From Collinsella aerofaciens (GTDB taxonomy: Bacteria > Actinomycetota > Coriobacteriia > Coriobacteriales > Coriobacteriaceae), in NCBI RefSeq assembly GCF_015670795.1, contig NZ_JADPCJ010000001.1, positions 80,611-144,610 of the forward strand: DNA of 64,000 bases, read 5' to 3'. The position numbers and the translations under genes were made by a program. Shown one piece after another: positions 41,500 through 50,382 of this stretch. The notes under the pieces were generated by a model, which was not told where the DNA came from, searched no databases, and saw nothing but the letters and a program-made list of their open reading frames with translations. The stretch's first letter is position 1. The number at the start of each line of letters is the position of its first letter.

Positions 41500-42627
41500 T
41501 TAGTAGCGCACAAAGATGTAGTTATTGTTCATGCCGGCGGCAACGGAGCTGATGATAACACCCGTGTTGTAGTCGGAAGCATGAATCATCTGACCACCGC
41601 CGATGTAAATGCCGGTGTGGTACGAGTTGACCACAACGTCACCGGGCTGCGGATCGGACACACGCGTCCAGCCCATAAAGGTACCCGTGGTGCCCAGGCG
41701 GCAATAGCGACCAGTGAGGCAATAGCTAACAAAACCAGAGCAGTCGAAGCTGTTCGGGCCAATTCCGCCCCAGGAATAAGCACAACCAAGCTTGCTGTAT
41801 GCACGTGAGACAACAGAACCGCCATCGACGGACTGGCTCGGAGCAGAAGGCGTCGGAGCCGGAGCAGGCGTGGAGGGCTGCGGCGTCGGAGCAGGTGTCG
41901 GCGTGGGCGCCGGAGTGTTGCCGCCCTGGTTGTTGTTATTGCTGGTCTGGCCACCGTTGTTGGTGTTCTCGGTCGCACCGGCAGTCTCGTTGCTCACCGT
42001 GGCCTTCTCGGCGGTGCTGGCGTTGATGCCGGCCTGCAGCGCGGCGTTGGCCTCGGCCTCGGCGGCAAGCTCGGCTTGCAGCTGCGAATCCAGGGAGTTT
42101 ACGACGTTCTGGGCTTCAGCCTGCTGGGCGTTAAGCTCGTCGACCTTCTTTTGCGTGGTGGCGACGTTCTTTTCCTGCTCGGCCTGCTTATCGGTGAGCT
42201 GCTGCTTAAGCTCCTTGACCTCTTGAATGGTCTGAGCTTGCTTATCGGAAACTTTGCCGTAGTAGAACAGACGGTTGAGCATATCGCTCAGGTCATCGAC
42301 ACCCGTCAGAACCTGAAGCAGGCTCAGGCCGCCGGTTTTGTACTCGCCGGCGACATAGGTCGAGAGCTTGGCCTGACCGTCGGCGATCTCCTGCTGCTTT
42401 TGCGTGATCTCGCCAGCAGTCTGATCGAGCGCCTGCGTCTGCGTGGCGAGTTCATCGTAAATCTGCTGGGTTTGGGTACCGATCTGCTCGAGCTTCGTAC
42501 GAGCAGCGGCAAGGTCGGATGCGGTATCGGCGTAGGCAGGAGCCGCGAGGCCCAAGCCCAAAACACAAGCGAGGGTTGCCGTAGCAGCGCAGCGTGCCAT
42601 GTTTTTGTGCGTGTTTGCTGTGCGCAT
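41500..42627 (-). CDS. Secreted NlpC/P60 peptidoglycan hydrolase
   Basis: This 375-residue protein has a signal peptide (residues ~1-33, ending APAYA-DT) and a long coiled coil (~35-205). A Thr/Pro/Ala/Asn-rich linker follows (TPAPTPTPAPTPQPS), then a C-terminal NlpC/P60 domain with the catalytic Cys in FDCSGFVSYC and His in YHTGIYIGGG. The build is that of RipA/CwlO-type D,L-endopeptidases that cut stem peptides during growth or division, where the coiled coil controls activity. The start follows GGAAAGGAAG. Confidence 0.92.
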   Translation of the reverse strand: MRTANTHKNMARCAATATLACVLGLGLAAPAYADTASDLAAARTKLEQIGTQTQQIYDELATQTQALDQTAGEITQKQQEIADGQAKLSTYVAGEYKTGGLSLLQVLTGVDDLSDMLNRLFYYGKVSDKQAQTIQEVKELKQQLTDKQAEQEKNVATTQKKVDELNAQQAEAQNVVNSLDSQLQAELAAEAEANAALQAGINASTAEKATVSNETAGATENTNNGGQTSNNNNQGGNTPAPTPTPAPTPQPSTPAPAPTPSAPSQSVDGGSVVSRAYSKLGCAYSWGGIGPNSFDCSGFVSYCLTGRYCRLGTTGTFMGWTRVSDPQPGDVVVNSYHTGIYIGGGQMIHASDYNTGVIISSVAAGMNNNYIFVRY

Positions 42628-42659
42628 GTAGCTTCCTTTCCAGTAACTAAGGGTAACGG

Positions 42660-43190
42660 CTAGTCCACCGTCACCAGGCTAAAGAGCTCCACATCGTCAT
42701 CAGACGGCGTGAGCTTCTCGCGCGGGTTGAGAAACGCAAGCTCAAGGATACAACCATAACCGACAAGCTTTGCGCCCATATCTCGCACCAGTTTACCTGT
42801 TGCCTCGACGGTTCCGCCCGTCGCGACCAAGTCGTCCAGAATCAACACGGTATCTTTAGAGCTGATAGCGTCGGCATGGATCTCAATTGAATCGGTGCCG
42901 TACTCGAGCTCGTAGCTCTGGCTCACGGTCTCGCGCGGCAGCTTTCCCGGTTTACGTGCGGGAACAAAGCCGGCGCCAAGGGCTACAGCCACCGGTACGC
43001 CAACCATAAAGCCGCGAGCCTCGGGACCCACGACCTTGGTGATTCCCATGCCGGCAAAGTGCTCGGCGAGGGCATCGGTCATGGCTTTGAGAGCCTCGGG
43101 ATTGCCAAAGAGCGGCGTGATGTCCTTAAATACGACTCCGGGTTCGGGATAGTCGGGAATATCGACGATATGAGATTCGAAGTCATACAT
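42660..43190 (-). CDS. apt: Adenine phosphoribosyltransferase
   Basis: This 176-residue salvage enzyme makes AMP from adenine and PRPP. The N terminus (DIPDYPEPGVVFKDITPLF) and the PRPP-binding loop VLILDDLVATGGTVEA near residue 120 are diagnostic, with GPEARGF before. The start at 43190 follows GAAAGGT; an ATG five codons upstream is less well placed. It probably follows the MerR gene in one transcript. Confidence 0.93.
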   Translation of the reverse strand: MYDFESHIVDIPDYPEPGVVFKDITPLFGNPEALKAMTDALAEHFAGMGITKVVGPEARGFMVGVPVAVALGAGFVPARKPGKLPRETVSQSYELEYGTDSIEIHADAISSKDTVLILDDLVATGGTVEATGKLVRDMGAKLVGYGCILELAFLNPREKLTPSDDDVELFSLVTVD

Positions 43191-43229
43191 GGCGTGACCT
43201 TTCATGGATTGCCGAAATTTCAGCAGCGG

Positions 43230-44108
43230 TTATTTGCCCGCGGTGGCGGCGCCGGATTGCGACGGGGCGACGACTTTGAGCGGCTTTACGAGAGAATCCT
43301 CGTGCGAAACCGGCGCGGCTGGCTCTTCGTTTTTGGCCTTGGTGGACTCGGAACGCGTGATTTCCTCATCGAGTGCATCGATGTCGGCGTCCTCGACCAC
43401 GGCGTTGAGCGACTCAAAAACGCGGTTCTTGAGCAGCGCGGTGTGCACGCCCTCCGTCAGGTCGTGAAGCTTCTTAAACGCACGCTCGAGCTTGGCGTCG
43501 CGCTCGTCATCGGAGGTATCCATTCCGAGCATGCTCACGAGCACCTGCTCAAACATCGAGGACTCGCGGTTGGCGGAAGACACGTACTGACGCAGGTTGC
43601 GTGGCTCGATATGGAAGCGCGACAGCTCGGAGCAGTAACGGATGATCGGGAAATCTCGGCCATCGACGAGCTCACGATTCTGCGGACTCTTGATGATGCG
43701 AATGAGGTCGTTCTCAGCGAGCGAGCGGATAAACGAAATCTCGACGCCCAGCATATCGGGAATGGTCTCGATGGGATGCAGCTTTTGCTTAGTCTCCTTG
43801 GGCTCCGTCTTGAGCGGAACATCGGACAGCAAGCCCACCTCGTAGGCGAGCGTTGACAGGTCCGTGGCGTTTTCCAAGCGCTGCTTAATCACGTTGAGTG
43901 GCATATAGCGGGTCTTCTGCAGGTGCAGAATGACCTCCAGGCGATCAACGTCCTCCTTGGAGTACTGACGGTATCCCTTTGGCGTACGATGAGGGGTAAT
44001 GAGCCCCTCATCCTCTAGAAATCTAATTTTTGAGTTCGAAAGATCGGGGTATGCGCCTCGAAGTAGGTTGACGACTTGGCCGATACTCAGATAGTTGCGT
44101 TCGGCCAT
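43230..44108 (-). CDS. MerR family regulator, FtsR-like
   Basis: This 292-residue regulator has an N-terminal MerR winged helix (LSIGQVVNLLRGAYPDLSNSKIRFLEDEGLITPHRTPKGYRQY). A long middle region (residues ~95-220) and an acidic tail follow. In Actinobacteria a MerR gene beside the FHA gene garA/odhI encodes FtsR, an activator of ftsZ; the same adjacency is seen here, only 3 nt after the FHA stop. The function is inferred from that context. No Cys-based metal site is visible. Confidence 0.82.
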   Translation of the reverse strand: MAERNYLSIGQVVNLLRGAYPDLSNSKIRFLEDEGLITPHRTPKGYRQYSKEDVDRLEVILHLQKTRYMPLNVIKQRLENATDLSTLAYEVGLLSDVPLKTEPKETKQKLHPIETIPDMLGVEISFIRSLAENDLIRIIKSPQNRELVDGRDFPIIRYCSELSRFHIEPRNLRQYVSSANRESSMFEQVLVSMLGMDTSDDERDAKLERAFKKLHDLTEGVHTALLKNRVFESLNAVVEDADIDALDEEITRSESTKAKNEEPAAPVSHEDSLVKPLKVVAPSQSGAATAGK

Positions 44109-44111
44109 GCC

Positions 44112-44546
44112 CTACTCACCGGTTTCGATGCGCTCCGGCGTGCTCTCGTGGTAGATGAGCGTAAACGTACCGATCTGAACGGAAGAACCGTCGTGCAGCG
44201 GGGCTGCATTGACAATGGCACCGTCGACCCAGGTACCATTGAGCGAGCCCAGGTCCTCGATGCGAGCGCCGAGGCCCTCGCGAATAATGCGCGCGTGGCT
44301 GCGCGAAACGGTCATGTCATTAAGGAAGATGCCGTTCGCGGGATCGCGGCCGATGGTGGTCACGTCGTCCTCGAGCTCAAAGGCGGCACCAGTCTGCGGA
44401 CCCTTGACGATGGACAGAACGGGGGCGGTGATGCGCACGTTGGCCATGAGGTCGGGAACGGTGACGTCGCTTGAAGGCACGCGGAATACGCAGGTAGCGT
44501 CAGCAGTCTTATCATTCTGAGACATATTGTTAACCATGTTGTCCAT
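44112..44546 (-). CDS. FHA domain protein, GarA/OdhI-like
   Basis: This 144-residue cytoplasmic protein has a C-terminal FHA domain (IGRDPANGIFLNDMTVSRSHARI, then LGSLNGTWVDG) that binds phosphothreonine. The N-terminal tail contains ADATCVFRVP, which aligns with the TTSVFR phosphorylation motif of GarA, but only one Thr is kept. GarA and OdhI switch 2-oxoglutarate metabolism under Ser/Thr kinases; no kinase gene is in this window. The start at 44546 follows AGGGG. It is followed by the FtsR-like MerR gene. Confidence 0.85.
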   Translation of the reverse strand: MDNMVNNMSQNDKTADATCVFRVPSSDVTVPDLMANVRITAPVLSIVKGPQTGAAFELEDDVTTIGRDPANGIFLNDMTVSRSHARIIREGLGARIEDLGSLNGTWVDGAIVNAAPLHDGSSVQIGTFTLIYHESTPERIETGE

Positions 44547-44612
44547 GACAACCCCTAACTTATCGCGGACGTGCCGCAAATAATGAACCGTACGTAATCA
44601 TACCCCAACGAA

Positions 44613-45317
44613 TCAGTCTTCGATTTCAGGGTTCAGAAAGTCGATGTCCTCGTCCTCGGGATGCGTGAGAGCCTGTTTAATGGCCGCTCCGCCCTTAATG
44701 GAGTAGATGACAGCGGTGAGCATGGAGAAGATCACGCCGCCGTACACAAAGAAGATGCCGAGGGGCATCGAGCTTCCGTTGAGGCCCGGGAAGGCCGTAA
44801 GGGATGAAGGTAAAAGATGCAGGCCGTCAATAACGGGGAAACCGAGCAGCATGAGCGAGAAACCAGTCATGAGCAGCGCTGTGGCAATCTTTCCGGGGAA
44901 GACGACATCGATGGGGCGACGGTGATAATGACGAACGATAAGCGTGCCGATGCCCAGATAGATGTCGCGGCCAATAATGAGCACACAGACCCAGATGGGC
45001 AGCTCTCCGCGGACCACCAGTCCCAAGACGCCGGTGAACAGCAGCGCGCGGTCGCAAATGGGATCCATGACCTTGCCGAGCCACGAGACCGTCTTGGTCA
45101 TGCGGGCGATCTGACCGTCCATCCAGTCGGTGGAGGCGGCAACGGCGTAGATAACGATGGCGATGACGCGGTTGTTGTCCGTCACAAACAGGTACAGAAA
45201 TACCAGGGTGAGGATCAGGCGCGTAAAGGTGATGAAATTGGAGATCGTAAAGATCTTATTCGACGGGTAATCGGAAGTGCCGATAAGCTCCTTTTTGATC
45301 TTCTTTTTGATGCCCAC
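44613..45317 (-). CDS. CDP-alcohol phosphatidyltransferase family protein
   Basis: This 234-residue membrane protein has several hydrophobic segments. The family motif (STDWMDGQIARMTKTVSWLGKVMDPICDR) carries the required Asp residues D-x2-DG-x2-AR-x8-G-x3-D-x3-D. It is a second, diverged PgsA-like enzyme beside pgsA at 23694; it might make cardiolipin, phosphatidylinositol-phosphate or another lipid, which sequence alone does not decide. The start is GTG 45317 after GGGGGAG; the longer open frame lies upstream of the promoter. Confidence 0.85.
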   Translation of the reverse strand: MGIKKKIKKELIGTSDYPSNKIFTISNFITFTRLILTLVFLYLFVTDNNRVIAIVIYAVAASTDWMDGQIARMTKTVSWLGKVMDPICDRALLFTGVLGLVVRGELPIWVCVLIIGRDIYLGIGTLIVRHYHRRPIDVVFPGKIATALLMTGFSLMLLGFPVIDGLHLLPSSLTAFPGLNGSSMPLGIFFVYGGVIFSMLTAVIYSIKGGAAIKQALTHPEDEDIDFLNPEIED

Positions 45318-45354
45318 AGGACTCCCCCGCTGGTTAACGACAAAACTTTCGATA

Positions 45355-45360
45355 CTATAC
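45355..45360 (-). promoter_or_regulatory. candidate -10 for the CDP-alcohol phosphatidyltransferase
   Basis: GGG-TATAGT on the minus strand lies 38 nt before the GTG start, again with a GGG preceding the hexamer. No strong -35 is apparent. Confidence 0.5.
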
Positions 45361-45444
45361 CCGTTCCGGCGATGTCTATCCAGCGTAAGCATAGAGAGTC
45401 CAGACATGTGGAGGGCGCTTTTAGGCGGCGGGGATTTCGCATTC

Positions 45445-45501
45445 GTGTACATCAGCCTCCAAACATGTCGAAAAATGTCGATTTTGGTGGCTGATGTACA
45501 C
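45445..45501. repeat. 19-bp inverted repeat with tandem loop motif
   Basis: The arms (45445-45463 and 45483-45501; GTGTACATCAGCC is the outer part) match at 18 of 19 positions. The loop carries ATGTCGA twice in tandem. It lies in the roughly 250-nt gap between the tRNA-Pro terminator and the phosphatidyltransferase gene. There is no T run on either side. It might be an operator or a small mobile repeat; I see no gene in this gap. Confidence 0.65.
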
Positions 45502-45570
45502 GTTTTGATTCGGTGATTACATCGAGCGGGAACGTTGTTGCTTTAAGCAAAATAATCATGGTGATTAAAA

Positions 45571-45602
45571 CAAAAAAGGTCAGGCACTAGGTGCCTGACC
45601 TG
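45571..45602 (-). terminator. terminator of tRNA-Pro
   Basis: On the minus strand AGGTCAGGCAC pairs with GTGCCTGACCT, followed by six T. It begins 9 nt beyond the tRNA 3' end. Confidence 0.9.
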
Positions 45603-45610
45603 TAAACTTC

Positions 45611-45687
<77 letters not shown>

Positions 45688-45729
45688 AAGCTTTTGTTTG
45701 TTGCTCTGCTCTCGCTCGCAACAGGGAGT

Positions 45730-45759
45730 ATATTAACCCGAAACTTTAGACTTGTGCAA
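45730..45759 (-). promoter_or_regulatory. candidate promoter of tRNA-Pro
   Basis: On the minus strand TTGCAC (45759-45754) and TAATAT (45735-45730) are 18 nt apart, in an AT-rich stretch upstream of the tRNA. TATACT 3 nt further downstream is an alternative -10. Confidence 0.4.
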
Positions 45760-45767
45760 GAACTTTT

Positions 45768-46985
45768 TTACAAATTTTGAAGCAAGTCCAAAATTGTATC
45801 TGCGAGCTGGGGTTTTGTTAGCACGGGAAGTTCTTGCGTGCCCGTTGTGCTCACAATCCAGGCCTTGTTAGTGTCGGTTCCAAAGCCCGAATCGGCGCGC
45901 GAGACATCGTTAGCGATAATGGCGTCGCAACCCTTGCGGGCCAATTTGCGCTCGGCGTACTCGACAACGTTATCGGTCTCGGCCGCAAACCCGATCACGC
46001 ATCGTTCGTCCTTCTGGCGCGAGAGCTCGGCCAAAATATCGATCGTCTCGACAAGGTCGATACGATCCAGGTGTTCGTTGGCTTTTTTGAGTTTGTGGTC
46101 CGCAGGGGCCGCCGGGGTGTAGTCGGCGACGGCAGCCGCACAAATTGCCGCATCGGCCGTCTGGAAGGCGCTCAGCGCCGCCTGCAGCATCTCTGCGGCG
46201 GTCTGCACGCGTACGCACGCCACGCCGCGGGGAACATCGAGCGATGTCGGTCCCAGCACGAGCGTGACCTCGGCACCGCGGCGTGCGGCCTCCCCTGCCA
46301 GGGCGACGCCCATCTTGCCCGACGACCGGTTACCGATGAAACGCACCGGGTCGATCGGTTCGTGCGTGGGGCCGGCGGTGATGACGATGCGCTTGCCCGC
46401 CAGGTCCTGAGGCGCGGGGTTGAGCACCTCACAGACAGCCTCGACGATGTCCTCGGGCTCGCTCATGCGTCCCGTGTCCACGTCGCCGCAGGCAAGGTAG
46501 CCGCTGCCCGGACCCACCACATGGACACCGCGATCGCGCAGCGTGGCCATGTTGGCCTGCGTCGCCGGCGCTTTCCACATGCCGTTGTTCATGGCCGGCG
46601 CGATCACGATGGGTCGCGGCGTCGCAAGCAGCGTGGTGGAGATGAGGTCGTCGGCGATGCCGTTGGCCATCTTGGCGATGATATTGGCCGTCGCGGGCGC
46701 CACGACCACCAGATCGGGTTCCTGCGCCAGCGAAATATGGTGGATGGGGTCGGAGGGGTCGTCGAACAGGCCTACGGCGACCGGTTCGTTGGTGAGCGCA
46801 CGGAAGGTAAGTGGTCCCACAAACTCGGTGGCATGCTCGCTCATAACGACCTTGACGCGCGCGCCGCGCTTTTGCAGCAGGCGCACGATATTGCACGACT
46901 TATAGGCGGCGATCCCGCCGGTAATGCCCAGCAGGATCGTTTTTCCCTCAAGTTGCATTGAATTGTTGGATGCCGCCGTCATCAT
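45768..46985 (-). CDS. coaBC: Bifunctional phosphopantothenoylcysteine decarboxylase / phosphopantothenate-cysteine ligase
   Basis: This 405-residue enzyme of coenzyme A synthesis has an N-terminal flavoprotein CoaC domain (LLGITGGIAAYKSCNIVRLL, DPIHHISLAQ, APAMNNGMW) and a C-terminal CoaB domain (ITAGPTHEPIDPVRFIGNRSSGKMG, AAVADYTPA, KKANEHLDRIDLVETIDIL). The catalytic His and the PAMN and Cys regions of CoaC are in place. The start overlaps the preceding stop region (TAAATG). It is the last gene of the minus-strand block. Confidence 0.95.
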   Translation of the reverse strand: MMTAASNNSMQLEGKTILLGITGGIAAYKSCNIVRLLQKRGARVKVVMSEHATEFVGPLTFRALTNEPVAVGLFDDPSDPIHHISLAQEPDLVVVAPATANIIAKMANGIADDLISTTLLATPRPIVIAPAMNNGMWKAPATQANMATLRDRGVHVVGPGSGYLACGDVDTGRMSEPEDIVEAVCEVLNPAPQDLAGKRIVITAGPTHEPIDPVRFIGNRSSGKMGVALAGEAARRGAEVTLVLGPTSLDVPRGVACVRVQTAAEMLQAALSAFQTADAAICAAAVADYTPAAPADHKLKKANEHLDRIDLVETIDILAELSRQKDERCVIGFAAETDNVVEYAERKLARKGCDAIIANDVSRADSGFGTDTNKAWIVSTTGTQELPVLTKPQLADTILDLLQNL

Positions 46986-47705
46986 TTAGGCTTCCTTGCT
47001 GGGAAGCACCAGCAGACGGTGGCAATACGGGCAGTGCGCGATCTCGCTACCGTCGTGGTTGAGGTCGCTCATGGACGATGCCTGCAGTGCGGTGTGGCAG
47101 ATGGTGGGAATGTTGCCCTTGATGGTCTCGACGGCCAGGCCGCGGAACTGCTTGAGCAGGCGCTCGTAGTCGGTGAGCACGTCGGTCGGCAGCGTGGCAG
47201 CCAGCGCAGTGCGCTCCTTGGTGGCGGCGTCAATCTGTGCCTGGAGGTCGGCGGCCTTGGCACGGGCGGCCTTGGTGTCGGCCTTCACGCCATCCTCGAA
47301 CTTGGCGATGATGGCCTGCGCGCGAGCCTCGCGGTCGAGCGCCTCCTTATGGGCGATGACGACGTCCTTGCGGGTATGCTCGATCTTGTCCAGACGCTTG
47401 GCCAGGGTGGCGAGCTCGTTCTCCAGGTCCTGAACCTCGCGGTAGTCAGATCCGTCAACGTGACGCTTCTTGGCGGCCTCGATGGCGTTATTGGTCTGGA
47501 TTTCGGTGGTGTTGAGATCGTCGAGCTCAATATCCAGGTCCTTGCGCTGGGCGTAGAGCTTGGTCATCTCGGCCTTGAGCTTCACATAGGTCTTGCGCTT
47601 GGAAGCGAGCTCCTTGAGCTCCGGCATATTGGCAAGTTCGCTCTTGTTGCGGGCGAGCTCCAAATCAATCTGTTGCAGCTTGAGTAGCGTAGCGCCGGCG
47701 CTCAT
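46986..47705 (-). CDS. Zinc-ribbon coiled-coil protein (DUF164 / C4-type)
   Basis: This 239-residue protein is a long helical hairpin (LLKLQQIDLELARNKSELANMP through residue ~175) followed by a C-terminal C4-type ribbon, of which HCPYCHRLL is clear. The upstream pair is ICHTAL, so the site may be mixed Cys/His. Relatives are often next to Nif3-like genes, as here, and have been linked to nucleic-acid or flagellar functions without a settled role. The ATG overlaps the nif3-like stop (ATGA) after AAAGGAGAG. Confidence 0.8.
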   Translation of the reverse strand: MSAGATLLKLQQIDLELARNKSELANMPELKELASKRKTYVKLKAEMTKLYAQRKDLDIELDDLNTTEIQTNNAIEAAKKRHVDGSDYREVQDLENELATLAKRLDKIEHTRKDVVIAHKEALDREARAQAIIAKFEDGVKADTKAARAKAADLQAQIDAATKERTALAATLPTDVLTDYERLLKQFRGLAVETIKGNIPTICHTALQASSMSDLNHDGSEIAHCPYCHRLLVLPSKEA

Positions 47706-48511
47706 AAGTTCTCTCCTTTTGTCACAGTCCACCATTGGCAAGGGTTCAGTATTTTAATCGCATGACGGGGGTCTACCCCGGCGTCAACCGCAGAGTTCAT
47801 CAAGATATCAACGAACGGCTCCTCGGAGCGGTCGTGGCCGAGCAAGATCGCCGGCAGACCGCGCAAGGCTAGGTCTTGCGCCACGTGGTAGCCCGCCTCG
47901 CCCGTCACGATGACATCCGCACAGGCGGCGATGGCAAGCTCTCCGAAGTCGCCCAGGGAGCCGCCCAAAATGGCAACGGTGCGGCACGGGCGCTCAGCAT
48001 CGCCCCACACGCGCGGGTCGCTTCCGAAGGCCGTGGCAGCGCGGTTGGCAAGGTCGCGCAGGCTGCAGGGGTCGTGGAGGGTCGCGAGTGCGCCCAGACC
48101 GGTGAGCTCAGGCTCGTCCACATGCTCCAGTGAGCTCATGGGCTCAGCGCCCAGCAACTCACTCAGGCGAACGCGCGCCTCATACGAGCGGTCCAGGTTG
48201 GTGTGGAGCGAGATAATGCTCACCCCACAACGGGCCGCCTCGTAGAGCGCCGCACTGCACTGGGGACGTGTCGCGCTGGGCGGGCAAAATGCCTCGGGCG
48301 CCTTGATGTAGACGGGATGATGCGTGAGCAACACGTTGGCACCGGCCTCCAAGGCGCGGTGCACGTTGGCCCTGGTGGCGTCAAGCGCGCAGGCAACGCC
48401 GCGGATCTCGTCGTCGGGGTCGCCAACGGATAAGCCTACGTGGTCCCAGGGTTCGGCGTCCGTCTTGGGATAGTGTGCCAGCAGTGCACGCTCGAGATCG
48501 GAGACGATCAT
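47702..48511 (-). CDS. Nif3-like dinuclear metal centre protein (YqfO/YbgI family)
   Basis: This 269-residue protein has conserved metal-ligand motifs: LTHHPVYIK near residue 62, SLHTNLDRS near 100, and the C-terminal GEAGYHVAQDLALRG with GHDRSEEP. It lacks the PII-like insert of longer YqfO proteins. Crystal structures of the family show hexameric toroids with two metals; the reaction is unsettled. ATGA overlaps link it to the genes on both sides. Confidence 0.88.
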   Translation of the reverse strand: MIVSDLERALLAHYPKTDAEPWDHVGLSVGDPDDEIRGVACALDATRANVHRALEAGANVLLTHHPVYIKAPEAFCPPSATRPQCSAALYEAARCGVSIISLHTNLDRSYEARVRLSELLGAEPMSSLEHVDEPELTGLGALATLHDPCSLRDLANRAATAFGSDPRVWGDAERPCRTVAILGGSLGDFGELAIAACADVIVTGEAGYHVAQDLALRGLPAILLGHDRSEEPFVDILMNSAVDAGVDPRHAIKILNPCQWWTVTKGENL

Positions 48512-49686
48512 GCGGCACCTACGATCGAGAGCAGCGTCTGGGCAAAATCGTCCAGATCGCTCGGATTCACGCGGTCATCGAAGGAAATGCGCAGTGCGCC
48601 CAGAGCCTGCTCGCGACCGATGCCCATCGCGCTCAAAACGTGGCTGGGGTCCATGCTGCCGCTCGAGCATGCCGAGCCTGCCGATACCTCAAAGCCGGCG
48701 GCGTCGAGCTTGATGATGAGCTCCTCGGAGTCCATGCCGTCAATGTAGATCGATACCATGCCGGGCAGACGGTCGGCATGCGCATAGTCGCCCATCGTGG
48801 CGTGAATGCGCGGATGGGCCGTAAGCGTGGCGTAGAGCTTGTCGGAAAGGGCCTGCAGCTTCTCGCGCTCCTCGGCCACATGGGGCGTCAGCGTGCGGGC
48901 GGCAGCGGCAAAGGCCAGCTGCGTGCGCAGGTCCTGCGTGCCGGCTCGACGTCCGGCTTCCTGTCCGCCGCCAAAGATGCGGGGGCGCAGTGGCGTACGG
49001 GTCTTAACGTAGAGCGCGCCGGATGCCACAGGACCGCCAATTTTGTGGGCGGCAACGGACATGGCATCGACTCCCAACTCGGTGGCATCGAGCGGAATAT
49101 GCAAGTAGCCCTGGATGGCATCGGTGTGGAACAGGGCGCCCACGGTATGCGCGGCGGCGGCCAGCTCGCGGATGGGCTGCACCACGCCGGTCTCGTTATT
49201 GGCGGCCATGATACTTACGAGCGCGACATCGTCTCCGAGCAAGTCACTCAGCGCGGCAGGCTCAATGTAGCCCGCACGGCAGGGCTGCACCAGGTCGACG
49301 GTAAAGCCAGCGGCGCGTAGCAGCGGCAGGTTGTCCAGGATCGAATCGTGCTCGATGGCAGATACGATCACGCGGTTGCGCTTGCGGTCGTGCTGACGGG
49401 CGCCCTCGGCAAGTCCGAGGAACGCCAGCTGGTTTGCCTCGGTGCCGCCATTGGTTAAGATAATCTCGGACGGGCGGACGCGTGCGCCAAAGCTGCGGGC
49501 GATCTCGCGGCGTGCGGCCTCCAGGCGCGCGGCGGCCTTGCGGCCGAGCGAATGCAGCGAGTTGGGATTGACGCCGGCAAGCTCGCTGTCGTCGTACTCG
49601 CGCTGCGTAAGGAGCGCCTCGGCGCGCATAGGCGTCGAGGCGGCATAGTCAAGATTCACGGGTATGCGGTTTTGACCTGCGGTCAT
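48508..49686 (-). CDS. Cysteine desulfurase, NifS/IscS family
   Basis: This 392-residue PLP enzyme removes sulfur from cysteine for Fe-S clusters and tRNA thiolation. The N terminus is LDYAASTPM; TNGGTEANQLAF binds PLP phosphate; the PLP lysine is in VAAHKIGGP near residue 205; the persulfide Cys is in VSAGSACSSGS near 330. The RAGT motif (EAGRRAGTQDL) is present. No scaffold gene (iscU/nifU) or thiI/mnmA is adjacent, so its partner is not known. Confidence 0.92.
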   Translation of the reverse strand: MTAGQNRIPVNLDYAASTPMRAEALLTQREYDDSELAGVNPNSLHSLGRKAAARLEAARREIARSFGARVRPSEIILTNGGTEANQLAFLGLAEGARQHDRKRNRVIVSAIEHDSILDNLPLLRAAGFTVDLVQPCRAGYIEPAALSDLLGDDVALVSIMAANNETGVVQPIRELAAAAHTVGALFHTDAIQGYLHIPLDATELGVDAMSVAAHKIGGPVASGALYVKTRTPLRPRIFGGGQEAGRRAGTQDLRTQLAFAAAARTLTPHVAEEREKLQALSDKLYATLTAHPRIHATMGDYAHADRLPGMVSIYIDGMDSEELIIKLDAAGFEVSAGSACSSGSMDPSHVLSAMGIGREQALGALRISFDDRVNPSDLDDFAQTLLSIVGAA

Positions 49687-49692
49687 AAGGGT

Positions 49693-50364
49693 CTATGCCT
49701 CCTGTGCGGCCTCATTGCCCAGCTTCTGTAGCAGCGCAACCTCGGCGGCGGGATCTTCGGACTTAAATACGGCGGAGCCGGCTACGAGCACGTTGGCGCC
49801 GGCCTTGACGACCTCGGCGATGTTCTTAGAAGAAATGCCGCCGTCGACCTCGATCATGGGCGACACGCCGTGGCGCTCACACATGGCCTTGAGCTCGTGT
49901 AGCTTTGCGATGGTGCCCGGGATAAAGCTCTGGCCGCCGAAGCCAGGGTTCACGCTCATGAGCAGCACCATGTCGACAACGTCGATGATGCTCTCGAGCA
50001 CACACACGGGGGTGGCAGGGTTGAGCACCACACCGGCCTTGACGCCGCGCTGCTGCAAATGGGTGAGCGTACGGTGCAGGTGCGTGGAGGCTTCGTAGTG
50101 CACGGTGATCATATCGGCACCGGCGTCGGCGTACCAATCGACCGTCTCGTCGGGGTTCGACACCATGAGGTGTGCGTCGACCGGCACGTCGGTGGAGCGC
50201 TTGACGGCCTTGAGGATGTCGACGCCAAAGGTGAGGTTGCCGGTAAAGTGACCGTCCATCACGTCGAAGTGCACGTAGTCGGCACCGGCGATCTTGTCGA
50301 GCTCGCCCTTGAGGTTGGCCATATCGGCCGAAAGGACGGACGGAGCGATTTTAATGGAACCCAT
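49693..50364 (-). CDS. rpe: Ribulose-phosphate 3-epimerase
   Basis: This 223-residue TIM-barrel enzyme of the pentose phosphate pathway interconverts ribulose-5-P and xylulose-5-P. Signatures are IAPSVLSADMANL, YVHFDVMDGHFTGNLTFG (metal His and Asp), VDAHLMV, VNPGFGGQSFI and EVDGGISSKNI. The start follows GAAAGG. It lies between gpsA and the cysteine desulfurase gene. Confidence 0.95.
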   Translation of the reverse strand: MGSIKIAPSVLSADMANLKGELDKIAGADYVHFDVMDGHFTGNLTFGVDILKAVKRSTDVPVDAHLMVSNPDETVDWYADAGADMITVHYEASTHLHRTLTHLQQRGVKAGVVLNPATPVCVLESIIDVVDMVLLMSVNPGFGGQSFIPGTIAKLHELKAMCERHGVSPMIEVDGGISSKNIAEVVKAGANVLVAGSAVFKSEDPAAEVALLQKLGNEAAQEA

Positions 50365-50382
50365 GGTAGAAGCCTTTCTGCA

